Below, in pieces: positions 25,357 to 32,900 of a DNA stretch of 64,000 nt; the first letter of the stretch is position 1, and the number at the start of each line of letters is the position of its first letter. The DNA lies in IMG/VR virus record IMGVR_UViG_3300018429_000060, positions 1 to 64,000 of that record; one strand, 5' to 3'. Under the pieces are notes generated by a model, which saw nothing but the letters and a program-made list of their open reading frames with translations, ran no database searches and was not told where the DNA came from. Both the position numbers and the translations under genes were made by a program. This stretch comes from a virus.

Positions 25357-25973
25357 CCACGACCGAGAAGCCCCGCGTCGAGCGGATCATCATGCCGGGC
25401 TGGATCCGGCACGGCTACGGCACCAACCCGAACTCGCGGGCCTACTGGTGCGCGGAGAACCACGCCGGCTGCGGCCCCATCGAGTCCGAGCCGCAGAGCG
25501 TGGAAGCCCCCAAGGGGTTCCCCCGGTCGGGACCACCGGACGGGCAGCTCGCCTCCGGTGGCCACGTCCGGTTCGGCAGCCTGGACAAGGTCACCGCCCC
25601 GGACGGATCACCCTGGCCGGCGACCACCCTCACCGTCGGCGCACGAGTGCGGATGCGGTGGTGGCTCACCGCGGTGCACAAGACCGAGTCGTGGGAGTAC
25701 TGGATCACCCGCGACGGGTGGGACCGCACCCAACCGCTGACACGGGCCCAGCTGGAACCGGCGCCGTTCAGCCGCATCACCTGGCCGTGCCCCGACGGCG
25801 GCTGGACCTGCCGACTGCCGGCCGAGGACGTGCACCACTGGATCTGGCTGCCTCCGGGCAAGGAAGGCGAGCACGTCATCTACGGCATCTGGAACGTCGG
25901 CGACACCGGCAACGCCTTCTACACCACCATGGACGTCCGCATCGTCCACCCCGCGGCGGCTCCCGCCCGGTAA
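25353..25973 (+). CDS. AA10-family lytic polysaccharide monooxygenase (chitin-binding type 4)
   Basis: 206 aa. From His20 the protein aligns along its whole length with bacterial chitin-active LPMOs such as CBP21: 'HGYGTNPNSRAYWC', 'EPQSVEAPKGFP..GPPDGQLAS', 'WWLTAVHKTESWEYWIT', 'WDRTQPLTRAQLE' and 'NAFYTTMDV'. The copper histidine-brace residues His20 and His109 and the axial Phe189 are all present. AA10 enzymes oxidatively cleave chitin or cellulose. The odd point is the N-terminus: 19 residues ('MTTTEKPRVERIIMPGWIR') with no signal peptide precede His20, which must be N-terminal to bind copper. Either a protease exposes it or it works only as a chitin-binding domain. Its place between FN3 protein and endolysin suggests a virion part. 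Confidence 0.85.
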   Translation: MTTTEKPRVERIIMPGWIRHGYGTNPNSRAYWCAENHAGCGPIESEPQSVEAPKGFPRSGPPDGQLASGGHVRFGSLDKVTAPDGSPWPATTLTVGARVRMRWWLTAVHKTESWEYWITRDGWDRTQPLTRAQLEPAPFSRITWPCPDGGWTCRLPAEDVHHWIWLPPGKEGEHVIYGIWNVGDTGNAFYTTMDVRIVHPAAAPAR

Positions 25974-26032
25974 ACCCGCGAACACCGGCCCGGTGACCAC
26001 TGCGTGGCACCGGGCCGGGTTGGGAGAGCGAC

Positions 26033-27376
26033 ATGCGTACCGTGGATCCGCAGTCGGTCGCGTTCCGCGAGGCCACCCCGGCCGACCTCGAACCCGGCAC
26101 CTGGGAAGACCTGGTCCACCGCGGCCTGGTCCTGCCAGCCCCCACCGGCGAGCCGCTACGCCTGCCCGACGACTGGGAACCCGATCGGTGGGACGCCGCA
26201 CGCACCGTCGCCAAGACCCGCGAGCAGGCCGCGGCGGCCGCCGCGGCGCGCGGCGACGACCCCACCGCCTACGGCGCACTCGCCCAGCAGCTGGATCAGC
26301 TGGCCGCGGCCGCCGCCGGCGGACTGTGGGTGCCGTGGCTTGTCGACGCCGCGCGCCTCACCGGCTACCCGGTGTTCGTCGAGCCAGGGTGGAACGGCCG
26401 CGGCAACGGCGGCCTGCGGCTGCTCGAGGTCGTGGTCGGCCACCACACCGCCACCCCGGACAGCGTCGCCGGCGACTACCCCTCGCTGCGAGTGGTGCGC
26501 GACGGCCGGGCGGGCCTGCGCGGGCTGCTGTCCCAGCTCGGCATCGGCCGCTCCGGCGCGATCTACGTCCTGGGCAACGGTCTCGCCTACCACGCCGGCG
26601 TGTCCGCCTACGCCGGCTACTACGACCTCAACGACGAGGCCCTGGGCATCGAGGCCGAGGACTCCGGCGACGGCACCTGGACGGCGGCGCAGCTGGACTG
26701 CTACCCGCGCCTGGTGGCGTCGCTGCTGTTCTACATGCGCCGCGGCGCCGAGCGGTACTGCTCGCACCGCACCTGCGCCCTGCCCGCCGGGCGCAAACCC
26801 GACCCCGCCGGCATCGCCGACGCGTGGATGCACACCCGTGTGCGGCACCTGCTCGGCGACCCCACCCACCGCATCCCGAGAGGCAACAGCATGACCAGTG
26901 CCGAGCAGATCGCCGACGCCGTCTTGAACCGTACGTTCGTCCGGCACGGTCCCAACATCCCGCACGCCGGGCAGCCCACCAACCTCGGGGCGATCGTCGC
27001 GTGGCTGGACGCCATGGTGGTCAATGGGCCGTGGGCTTACCCCGGCGCGCAGCAGCTGCTCGTCGACGTTGCCGCCACCCGTGTCCTGGTGACCACCCTG
27101 GCCGGTCGCGACCCGCAGCTGCCGCTGGACGCCGAGCAACTGGCGGCGCTGCTCAACACCAACATCGACCAGGAAGCGGCCGCCCTCGGTGACCGGCTGA
27201 CCGCCCAGATGGTCGCAGCCCAGGCCGCGCTGGCCGCTCAACTGACCCAATACCTGGACTCGATCCAGGATCGGTTCCTGCAGATCGTGCAGGCCGACAA
27301 CCAGGACCAGGCCCGCGCGTTCTTCGACCAGCTTCGGGCGATGATCCCGCCGCCCGCGCACCAGCTCACCGCGTAA
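26033..27376 (+). CDS. endolysin, N-acetylmuramoyl-L-alanine amidase (Amidase_2/PGRP fold)
   Basis: 447 aa with GGGAGAG before the ATG. The catalytic domain spans about residues 120-285. 'EVVVGHHTAT' supplies the first zinc His, then 'YHAGVS', 'GIEAEDSGDGTW' and 'SHRTCALPAGRKPDP', which holds the second His and Lys-containing loop of type-2 amidases. It cleaves the bond between MurNAc and L-Ala in peptidoglycan for lysis. The C-terminal 160 residues are helical and probably bind the wall or oligomerise. An internal start at 26891 would express that part alone. No signal peptide, so a holin is expected, but none was recognised. Confidence 0.8.
   Translation: MRTVDPQSVAFREATPADLEPGTWEDLVHRGLVLPAPTGEPLRLPDDWEPDRWDAARTVAKTREQAAAAAAARGDDPTAYGALAQQLDQLAAAAAGGLWVPWLVDAARLTGYPVFVEPGWNGRGNGGLRLLEVVVGHHTATPDSVAGDYPSLRVVRDGRAGLRGLLSQLGIGRSGAIYVLGNGLAYHAGVSAYAGYYDLNDEALGIEAEDSGDGTWTAAQLDCYPRLVASLLFYMRRGAERYCSHRTCALPAGRKPDPAGIADAWMHTRVRHLLGDPTHRIPRGNSMTSAEQIADAVLNRTFVRHGPNIPHAGQPTNLGAIVAWLDAMVVNGPWAYPGAQQLLVDVAATRVLVTTLAGRDPQLPLDAEQLAALLNTNIDQEAAALGDRLTAQMVAAQAALAAQLTQYLDSIQDRFLQIVQADNQDQARAFFDQLRAMIPPPAHQLTA
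26878..26893 (+). promoter_or_regulatory. internal Shine-Dalgarno and ATG start inside the endolysin gene
   Basis: GAGAGG (26878-26883), 7-nt spacer, ATG at 26891, in frame at residue 287 ('MTSAEQIADAVLNRTF'), exactly at the junction between the amidase domain and the C-terminal region. Some endolysins are known to use a secondary start to make free C-terminal subunits that join the full-length enzyme. Confidence 0.5.
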
Positions 27377-27387
27377 CCCGGATGGCT

Positions 27388-27418
27388 GGTTGCTGTCATC
27401 GGGCCGGTGACAGCAACC
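27388..27418 (+). terminator. hairpin after the lysis gene
   Basis: Perfect 11-bp stem GGTTGCTGTCA / TGACAGCAACC with a 9-nt loop, 12 bp after the endolysin stop. No T-run follows, as is common in high-GC actinobacteria. Confidence 0.65.
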
Positions 27419-27566
27419 AACCCGTCCTCCCGTGAACCTCCAGCAGCTGGCCCCCCTCTCGTCGTCGTGGCCCGGCGCCGCCGGGTACCGCTGGCGGCCC
27501 GACGCCTGAACGACGATGTCCGGCTGTGGCATACTGCTGATCGCCGAGGCGGTGGCCAAGGAAGTG

Positions 27567-27602
27567 AACCCGACTCTTCTCCGGACGGTGATGGGTCGGG
27601 TT
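27567..27602. terminator. possible second hairpin between convergent genes
   Basis: AACCCGAC / GTCGGGTT (8 bp, 20-nt loop) within the 301-bp gap 27377-27677 that separates the endolysin from the convergent minus-strand genes. Apart from the two hairpins the gap shows no gene. Confidence 0.35.
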
Positions 27603-27677
27603 TCGCGCCTTCAGTTGTGTTGCAGTGCAGTTTGTGCTTGGGCTCGGCGGTGCGGGGCCGGGCAGGGAGACCCCCTT

Positions 27678-27911
27678 CTAGCGGCCTCGCACCGCGTCCG
27701 CGCCGTCCGGCGCGAGAAGCACCTCCTGGGCCAGCAGCCGCGCCCCCAGCTCGCACAGCCGCCGATCCGGCTCCACCAGCACCGCCCGGCGACCCTGCAG
27801 CTTCGCCACCAGCCCGGTGGCGCACAGCCCGGCCAGCACCTCCCCCGGCTCCCCCAGATACAGCGTCACCAGGTCGTCGGCGTAGAACGGCCGCGGCCGC
27901 CGGCTGCTCAC
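27678..27911 (-). CDS. small hypothetical protein (wHTH-like)
   Basis: 77 aa from a GTG at 27911 that overlaps the upstream stop (GTGA). After a basic start ('SSRRPRPFYADDLVTLYLGEPGEVLAGLCATGLVAKLQGRRAVLV') the helix-turn-helix-strand spacing suggests a winged helix, but no family is recognised. Translationally coupled to its upstream neighbour. Confidence 0.5.
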   Translation of the reverse strand: MSSRRPRPFYADDLVTLYLGEPGEVLAGLCATGLVAKLQGRRAVLVEPDRRLCELGARLLAQEVLLAPDGADAVRGR

Positions 27912-28423
27912 GTGGCCACGACGGCGGCGTCCGGTCGCACCGCGAGCGCGTGCCCGTCCGGCCACCAGCCGCACAGCCCGGTGCCGCAGAACACGCCGCC
28001 ATGCTCCGGGCACCCGGCCCGATACCGGTGCACCGCGGCCACCAGCGAGGGATGCGCCGGCCGGGCCAGGCTGAACGACGCGTGCACCGCGCCCTCGCCG
28101 CCGTTCCACAAGCGCCTCACCAGCACGCCCAGGCTCTCGATCGCGGCCGCGATCTCGGCCATCTCGTCCCGTCCTTCCAGCGGGTTCTCGCACCGGTAGG
28201 TCCGGCCCGTGCCGATCCAGCGCTGCCCCACGACCTCGACGGAGATGACCGGCAGGTCAGCCCACCCGGCCGGCGCCGCCCGGTAGCGCCGGGCCGCCAC
28301 CACCGGCTGCAACCCGGCGCCGTGGTGCTGCAGGATCGCTCCGACGGGCTGCTCCACCTCGTACAACCACCGCAGACCCGCCGCCAGCACCGCCAGTCGA
28401 CCCTGATCAGCCATGTCACGCAT
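27908..28423 (-). CDS. hypothetical protein
   Basis: 171 aa. It contains the paired residues 'CPEHGGVFCGTGLCGW' near the C-terminus, possibly metal binding, and a helical N-terminal half. No family recognised. It is divergent from the gene at 28536, with a palindromic operator candidate between them. Confidence 0.5.
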   Translation of the reverse strand: MRDMADQGRLAVLAAGLRWLYEVEQPVGAILQHHGAGLQPVVAARRYRAAPAGWADLPVISVEVVGQRWIGTGRTYRCENPLEGRDEMAEIAAAIESLGVLVRRLWNGGEGAVHASFSLARPAHPSLVAAVHRYRAGCPEHGGVFCGTGLCGWWPDGHALAVRPDAAVVAT

Positions 28424-28488
28424 CGTCGTGCTCTGGTGGCTCCTCGTGCCGGATCAACATGCCACCCCGGAAGATCCACACCGCGAAG

Positions 28489-28501
28489 TGTGATAATCAC
28501 A
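28489..28501. promoter_or_regulatory. 13-bp palindromic operator candidate overlapping a -10
   Basis: TGTGATAATCACA is a perfect palindrome around one base and contains GATAAT, a near-consensus -10. It shares TGTGA-N3-TCACA with 5583-5595. It lies between divergent genes at 28423 and 28536. Confidence 0.45.
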
Positions 28502-28535
28502 AGTAGACAGGGTTCGTTGACGGGGAAGAGACGCC

Positions 28536-29078
28536 ATGCCCAGCAGCACGGGCGACAGCACAACCGACACCGATGACGAGAACGACGACCACGACGCGCG
28601 GCCGCCCAGCCCAGGGCGTCTCTACGTTCTCGCGCACCCCCACCATGTGCACGCCGTCCAGCTCACCGCCGACGCCGACTGGTCAGCGGCGGCCCAGTGG
28701 TGCAACGGGCACCTCATCGAACGCGGCGACGCGCGGATGGTGGTCTTCCGGGACCACCGCTGCCAGGAGGTGTCGGCCCTGCTGGGCGACTGGATCGTCG
28801 AGAGCGACACGGGGTACTTCGTCCTGCCCGATCAGACCTTCACCATCCACTACGGCACCGGCGGTCTCGAGCTGGACGCCCGGCGCCTGACCGAACTGGG
28901 GCAGGTGGTGCACAAGCTGATGGACGCCCACAGTCGCGCCGAGGAGCCGCTGCGGCCGGTGCGGACCTGGGTTCAGCTCACCGACAGCGAGCGAGCCCTG
29001 GCCATCGTCGTCGCCGAGACGCTGTACCGGCTCGGCGCGGTCACCACCCGCATCCAGAACGCCGGCGGCGCCGCATGA
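28536..29078 (+). CDS. small phage protein of the 'VxAVQ...GDWIV' family
   Basis: 180 aa. The core 'HVHAVQLTADADWSAAAQWCNG' ... 'LLGDWIVESDTGYFVLPDQTF' follows the pattern of a widespread small phage protein ('KPVxVEAxQ..aW....GD.ii.g..GE.Y.c.p..F'). Function unknown. The N-terminus is Asp-rich and disordered, and the C-terminal ~60 residues are helical. The start overlaps no other gene. It is followed by a coupled membrane protein. Confidence 0.6.
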   Translation: MPSSTGDSTTDTDDENDDHDARPPSPGRLYVLAHPHHVHAVQLTADADWSAAAQWCNGHLIERGDARMVVFRDHRCQEVSALLGDWIVESDTGYFVLPDQTFTIHYGTGGLELDARRLTELGQVVHKLMDAHSRAEEPLRPVRTWVQLTDSERALAIVVAETLYRLGAVTTRIQNAGGAA

Positions 29079-29524
29079 CCGCGTCCCCGCGCCGACTCAC
29101 CTGGTCGGTCATCGCCGTGTTCGTCATGGCCACCCTCGGCGTCGGCCTCGGTGCCCTGCTCCCCGCCGAGCCACCACCGCCACGCGGACCGTCGGCGTTC
29201 GACCCCGGCGCCGTGCGACCCTCGCCGTCGACGCTGTTCGTCGTCGACCCCGAGCTCGTCGACCCCCAGGCCGACACGTGGGTCGTGGTGATCCGCGACC
29301 ACCGCGGCGTCGAGGTGTTCCGCGACGGCACCCACTACCCCGCGGCGGACGGCCTCATCGTCACCTGGCTGTCCAACGCCGACCAGCTGTGGGTGCTGTC
29401 CGGGCGCAGCACGGTGGAACGCATCACCCGCGGGCCCACCGGCTGGGCCAAGGTGCTCGTCCCCCCGGTCGAGCGGCACACCGTGCCACGCGAGATAGCC
29501 CGGCACCTGCCCGTGTTCGGCTAA
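29075..29524 (+). CDS. membrane-anchored hypothetical protein
   Basis: 149 aa from the ATG at 29075 (ATGA overlap). A short basic N-terminus ('MTASPRRLTW') precedes one membrane helix (residues 10-29, 'SVIAVFVMATLGVGLGALL'), then a Pro-rich stalk and an extracellular beta-rich domain. Topology is that of a type II anchored protein. A spanin or superinfection-exclusion role is conceivable but not supported by any motif. Confidence 0.55.
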   Translation: MTASPRRLTWSVIAVFVMATLGVGLGALLPAEPPPPRGPSAFDPGAVRPSPSTLFVVDPELVDPQADTWVVVIRDHRGVEVFRDGTHYPAADGLIVTWLSNADQLWVLSGRSTVERITRGPTGWAKVLVPPVERHTVPREIARHLPVFG

Positions 29525-30228
29525 CCGTCGACGGGAGCGACGTCGGGCACGGCCCCCGGCGGCCGCGGCGGCCGACACTCCCCCAGCATGGCCACCAAGG
29601 TCAGCGCCGCCGACGTGTCCATCCCGACCACCGTCACCAGGTGCCGCCGGTAGCCCTCGTCCAGGGCGACGGTCGTCGCCGAGTGCAGCACGTCCATCGC
29701 GTGCTTCTCGGCCTCGGCCGGCGTCCAGCGCCACCACTCGGCCTGGCCCCGCACCTGGCAGTGCAGGTACGGGGCGCCGGTGAACTCGCAGATCCCCGGC
29801 CGCAGCTGCAGCAGGCCCAGCGCGTCGACGTCCAGCGGCGCCCGGTCCGATCGCAGCGACCGCACCTGCTCCCCCACCTGCGGCACCGTCGAGCCGCCGG
29901 CGTCGACCAGCTGCAGCGCCACCGCAACGTCGAACTCGGCACGAGCCACGGCGTCGACCACCGCCACGGCGTACGCGATCGCTTGCGCGCGAGTGAACGC
30001 GGCCAGCAGGTCGTCGGTGTAGGCGATCGACACGTGGAACACCCCGTCGATCGACCGGTCGGAGCGCACCACGATGGCCGCCAGCTCGCCGTCCGCGCTG
30101 CCGGAGCTGGTGCGGTCAGCAGTTAACGCCATGTCGGGCAGTGTCGCAGCCGTCGATGGTTGCACGGTCGGGTGACCGGCCGTGCTGTCCGTACCGCGCG
30201 GCCGTCGTCCGGCGATAGAGATCATCAC
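29521..30228 (-). CDS. hypothetical protein
   Basis: 235 aa; an internal ATG at 30132 ('MALTADRTSS') may be the true start and would give 203 aa. Acidic, helical, with a central 'TGAPYLHCQVRGQAEWWRWTPAEAEKHAMDVLHSAT'. No family recognised. It overlaps the convergent gene end by 4 bp and is divergent from the gene at 30280. Confidence 0.5.
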   Translation of the reverse strand: MMISIAGRRPRGTDSTAGHPTVQPSTAATLPDMALTADRTSSGSADGELAAIVVRSDRSIDGVFHVSIAYTDDLLAAFTRAQAIAYAVAVVDAVARAEFDVAVALQLVDAGGSTVPQVGEQVRSLRSDRAPLDVDALGLLQLRPGICEFTGAPYLHCQVRGQAEWWRWTPAEAEKHAMDVLHSATTVALDEGYRRHLVTVVGMDTSAALTLVAMLGECRPPRPPGAVPDVAPVDG

Positions 30229-30279
30229 CTACCGTGTCACACCGGTCAGGGGGCTGACCCGTGAAAGGACAATCCCAGC
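30229..30279 (+). promoter_or_regulatory. promoter with palindromic leader (shared with 46250-46284)
   Basis: A TACCGT -10-like box near 30231 is followed about 5 bp later by ACCGGTCAGGGGGCTGACC (30241-30259), a 6-bp inverted repeat GGTCAG/CTGACC. An AAAGGA Shine-Dalgarno (30263-30268) and the GTG at 30280 follow. The same 19 bp with the same surroundings occur at 46265-46283. Confidence 0.5.
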
Positions 30280-30813
30280 GTGAGTGACCGGCCCTTCGTG
30301 CCTGGCCCCTGGTTCGCACAACCGGTGTCGACCGCGTCGACGTCGGTGCAGTCGCCACCGGCGGCCGCGCCACCGGGCCCGCCGGCGGATGCCCTGGTGG
30401 CCGCGCTGGTGGCCACGGCGCCCGTCGCGCCGACGGCCGCCGCTGTATGGGAACCACCCGCAGTCATCGTCCCGGCCCCGGCCGCGGTGATCTGGAGGCG
30501 CCCGGCGCCGGTCCCAGTGAGACGGATCCAACGCCGGCCGCGGGCAGGAAAGGAAGCTCGCTGGATGGTGCTGTACCGAGAACTGCAGACCGTTGCGACC
30601 GGCGACGTGTTCACCTGGGATCGAATGATCGAGTTACTGAAACTCACCGAGCGGATCTTGCTGTGGCAGGCGTTTGACCGCGCCAAGCGGGAACTCGCGA
30701 TGGTGCAGGGGCGAGGGTGCATCTTGGTCTATGGCGTCGGCTACCGGGTCGTCTCCACCGTCCAACAGGCAGCTCCGGCACAGCCGTACCAGCAGCCTCC
30801 CGCGCCCCTGTAA
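30280..30813 (+). CDS. winged-helix-like DNA-binding protein
   Basis: 177 aa, GTG start. A Pro/Ala-rich N-terminal half (1-75) is followed by a basic patch ('RRIQRRPRAGKEARW') and a predicted helix-helix-wing unit ending 'RGCILVYGVGYRVV', which looks like the wing of OmpR-type winged helices. It could be a regulator or replication accessory factor. Its own promoter with a palindromic leader suggests independent control. Confidence 0.5.
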   Translation: MSDRPFVPGPWFAQPVSTASTSVQSPPAAAPPGPPADALVAALVATAPVAPTAAAVWEPPAVIVPAPAAVIWRRPAPVPVRRIQRRPRAGKEARWMVLYRELQTVATGDVFTWDRMIELLKLTERILLWQAFDRAKRELAMVQGRGCILVYGVGYRVVSTVQQAAPAQPYQQPPAPL

Positions 30814-30893
30814 GGGACCGTCAGGGAGCCATGGCGGCGCGAGGGGTCGGGCGGACAACCTCGCCGAGAAGGTGCCTGCCCCCAGTCCGCCAG

Positions 30894-31370
30894 CTACGTG
30901 GCCGCTGCCGAGTCCGGTTCGGGCCGCCGCGGCACCGGGATCCCCCGCGCCGCCAGATAGGCGATCAACGCATCCTCGACGACATCCTGGATGTCGACGT
31001 CATGTTCAGCGGCGTAGAGCCGTACCGCCTGGCGCGCGACCCGCGTCATGTTGCAGTTGAACGCCACCATGTCCATGTCGGTGACTGTCGCCGCCGCGGT
31101 CCCTCCCCGGCGCCGGCGGCTCCTCGTCACCGGCGGCGCCAACGTCCCCGCGGTCCCCGTCGCTGTGCCCGAGGGACGAACACCCGCCGTGCGGGCGGTG
31201 CGCGGCCTGGTGGCCGGCTGAGCCGCCGGTACGGGCGGCTCGGCGGTGGCCGGCTCAGCCGGAGCCAGAGCCGGTGCGGGCGCGGGAGCTACCGCGGCCA
31301 CCGCCGCGGGGGCTGTCGGGTCCGCCGGGTGGGTCGACGCGAGTGGGCTGACCCGACGCGGTGCGCTCAT
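30894..31370 (-). CDS. small ParB-like (ribbon-helix-helix) partition partner
   Basis: 158 aa from the ATG at 31370, overlapping the parA stop (ATGA). The first ~105 residues are disordered and basic/Ala-Pro rich. The C-terminal ~50 ('VAFNCNMTRVARQAVRLYAAEHDVDIQDVVEDALIAYLAARG') have the strand-helix-helix pattern of RHH DNA-binding dimers. Small RHH proteins encoded just after ParA are the centromere-binding partners of type Ib partition systems. Assigned from context and fold pattern; no sequence family match is claimed. Confidence 0.6.
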   Translation of the reverse strand: MSAPRRVSPLASTHPADPTAPAAVAAVAPAPAPALAPAEPATAEPPVPAAQPATRPRTARTAGVRPSGTATGTAGTLAPPVTRSRRRRGGTAAATVTDMDMVAFNCNMTRVARQAVRLYAAEHDVDIQDVVEDALIAYLAARGIPVPRRPEPDSAAAT

Positions 31371-32203
31371 CCTGCCCGTACCTCCTCGTGCTGGTCCGCC
31401 AGCAGGCGGCCGACGAACCGGCCGTACACCTCGGCCAAGATCCGCAGCTTCGAGTCCGGCGACTGGTCCAGCGCCACCTGCGTGTTGACCGCCGTCTTGA
31501 TCCCATTCCACAGCGGGATGACGTCGGTGTGGTCGTCGGCCGACGCCCACACCGACGCCTCCGGGAAGTGCTGCTGAATCTCACCCAGGTTCAGCTTCTC
31601 CTCCTTGGTGCCTCTCCACCGCGAGATCACCACGCCGGCCCACCGCAGGCTGGGGTTGCTGTACCTCTGCACCTTCGTGATGGTCTCGCGGAGCAGGACC
31701 AGTCCGGCCGCACTCCACCGGTCTGCCTCCATGACGACCAGGACCGAGGTGTTGTCCGTGGCCGCCAGGGCATTGACCAGCAGCTGGCCCAACGCCGGGG
31801 CGTTGTCGACCAGCACCAGGTCGTACTGGTCGATCACCGGTTGCAGCGCCTCCCGCAGCCGGAACTCACGGCCCGACATGGACGCACTGATCATCTGCTC
31901 GACGTGCGCCAGGGCGCCGCTGTTGGTGACCGGGGCGAGATCCACGCCGGGCCAAATCGACTCCACGATGACCTCACGTAACGGGATCGCTCCGTTCGGG
32001 TTCAGCGCGTCAGCGACCGAGATCGTCCCCGGAGCAAGTGGCTCCGTCGCCAGCGCGTCGGTGGTGTTGCCCTGCGGGTCGAGGTCGATGACCAGCACCC
32101 TCAGCTTCTTCACCACCGCCGCACGTGCCAGGTGGACGACAGTCGTCGACTTGCCCACGCCGCCCTTCTGCATGGCGACCACCACAACACGAGCGTGTCT
32201 CAT
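31367..32203 (-). CDS. parA: ParA-family partition ATPase
   Basis: 278 aa from the ATG at 32203 with GGGGAG upstream. The deviant Walker A 'QKGGVGKSTTVVHLA' lies near residue 11, followed by 'VLVIDLDPQGN' (A') and 'YDLVLVDNAPAL' (Walker B), all hallmarks of the ParA/Soj/MinD group. The protein lacks the N-terminal HTH of type Ia ParA, so it fits type Ib. ParA forms dynamic patterns on the nucleoid to segregate low-copy replicons. Its presence argues for plasmid-like maintenance of this element. It is co-transcribed with the RHH gene, and iteron-like boxes lie directly upstream. Confidence 0.9.
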   Translation of the reverse strand: MRHARVVVVAMQKGGVGKSTTVVHLARAAVVKKLRVLVIDLDPQGNTTDALATEPLAPGTISVADALNPNGAIPLREVIVESIWPGVDLAPVTNSGALAHVEQMISASMSGREFRLREALQPVIDQYDLVLVDNAPALGQLLVNALAATDNTSVLVVMEADRWSAAGLVLLRETITKVQRYSNPSLRWAGVVISRWRGTKEEKLNLGEIQQHFPEASVWASADDHTDVIPLWNGIKTAVNTQVALDQSPDSKLRILAEVYGRFVGRLLADQHEEVRAG

Positions 32204-32254
32204 CGGAGTCCGCTCCCCTTTCCTGCTCCAGCTCAAACCCCAGCACGCGCAATC

Positions 32255-32500
32255 CTGCATCAGCGCGTCAGCTCCAACGCGTCGACACGCGGAACCACGA
32301 CCACGCACACACGCCAACACCTGGACACGCAGTAGCGCGTCACCGCAGAAGCGCCTCAAGGCACCAGCGCGTCAGCAACAACACGCTGAACGGCCGACAC
32401 GCATCTACCCTGTCCCGCTACCGCACTGTCACGCGTGCACGCTTGAGCAGTGTAGCGGCTTACTTCTGACCCGCTGTCAGGCGTCAACACTGACGCGTAA
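32255..32500. repeat. iteron-like boxes upstream of parA (candidate centromere)
   Basis: AGCGCGTCA occurs at 32262, 32334 and 32366, with variants AGCGCCTCA (32350), AACGCGTCG (32276) and AGGCGTCA (32479) and the inverted TGACGCG at 32491. The trio 32334/32350/32366 has an exact 16-bp period. The region also carries many ACACGC motifs. Tandem boxes just upstream of a type Ib parA are the usual centromere and autoregulatory operator. No gene is seen in 32204-32900. Confidence 0.55.
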
Positions 32501-32900
32501 ATCTGGCTAATGCAGGTCAGAGGCCAATTTGTGCCACCCAGGGGAGAGGCTGCCACCGAGCAACCACCCACCCAGCTCGGCCTCGGCAACAGCGCAGCTG
32601 CCCCTTGACGTCCTACCTGACCGCCACCGGGGACCAGAGCCACGATAGGGTGGCACCACCGGTGCAGCGGCCGCCCCCCGATGCCTTCCGAGCCGGCCCG
32701 GTCGTAGAGCACCCCCCGTACATACGCTATTTACGGACGTGCCAGGCTGACCCCGTGCCCCCTTCGTCCAGGCGCTTTTCAGGACCTCGACCCGGCCCTG
32801 CCCAGGCTCGCCGGCGCAGCCGCCACGCGGCCCGGCTCAGCTATACGTAGACATTGAGCATGTGAAGCTAGACTAGCCGTGACCTGGGAGGCTACGGCTG

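Noticed and set aside
27539-27678. Attachment site or RNA gene in the convergent gap after the endolysin
   Set aside because: Only two hairpins are visible; no direct repeat or tRNA fragment that would mark an attachment site.
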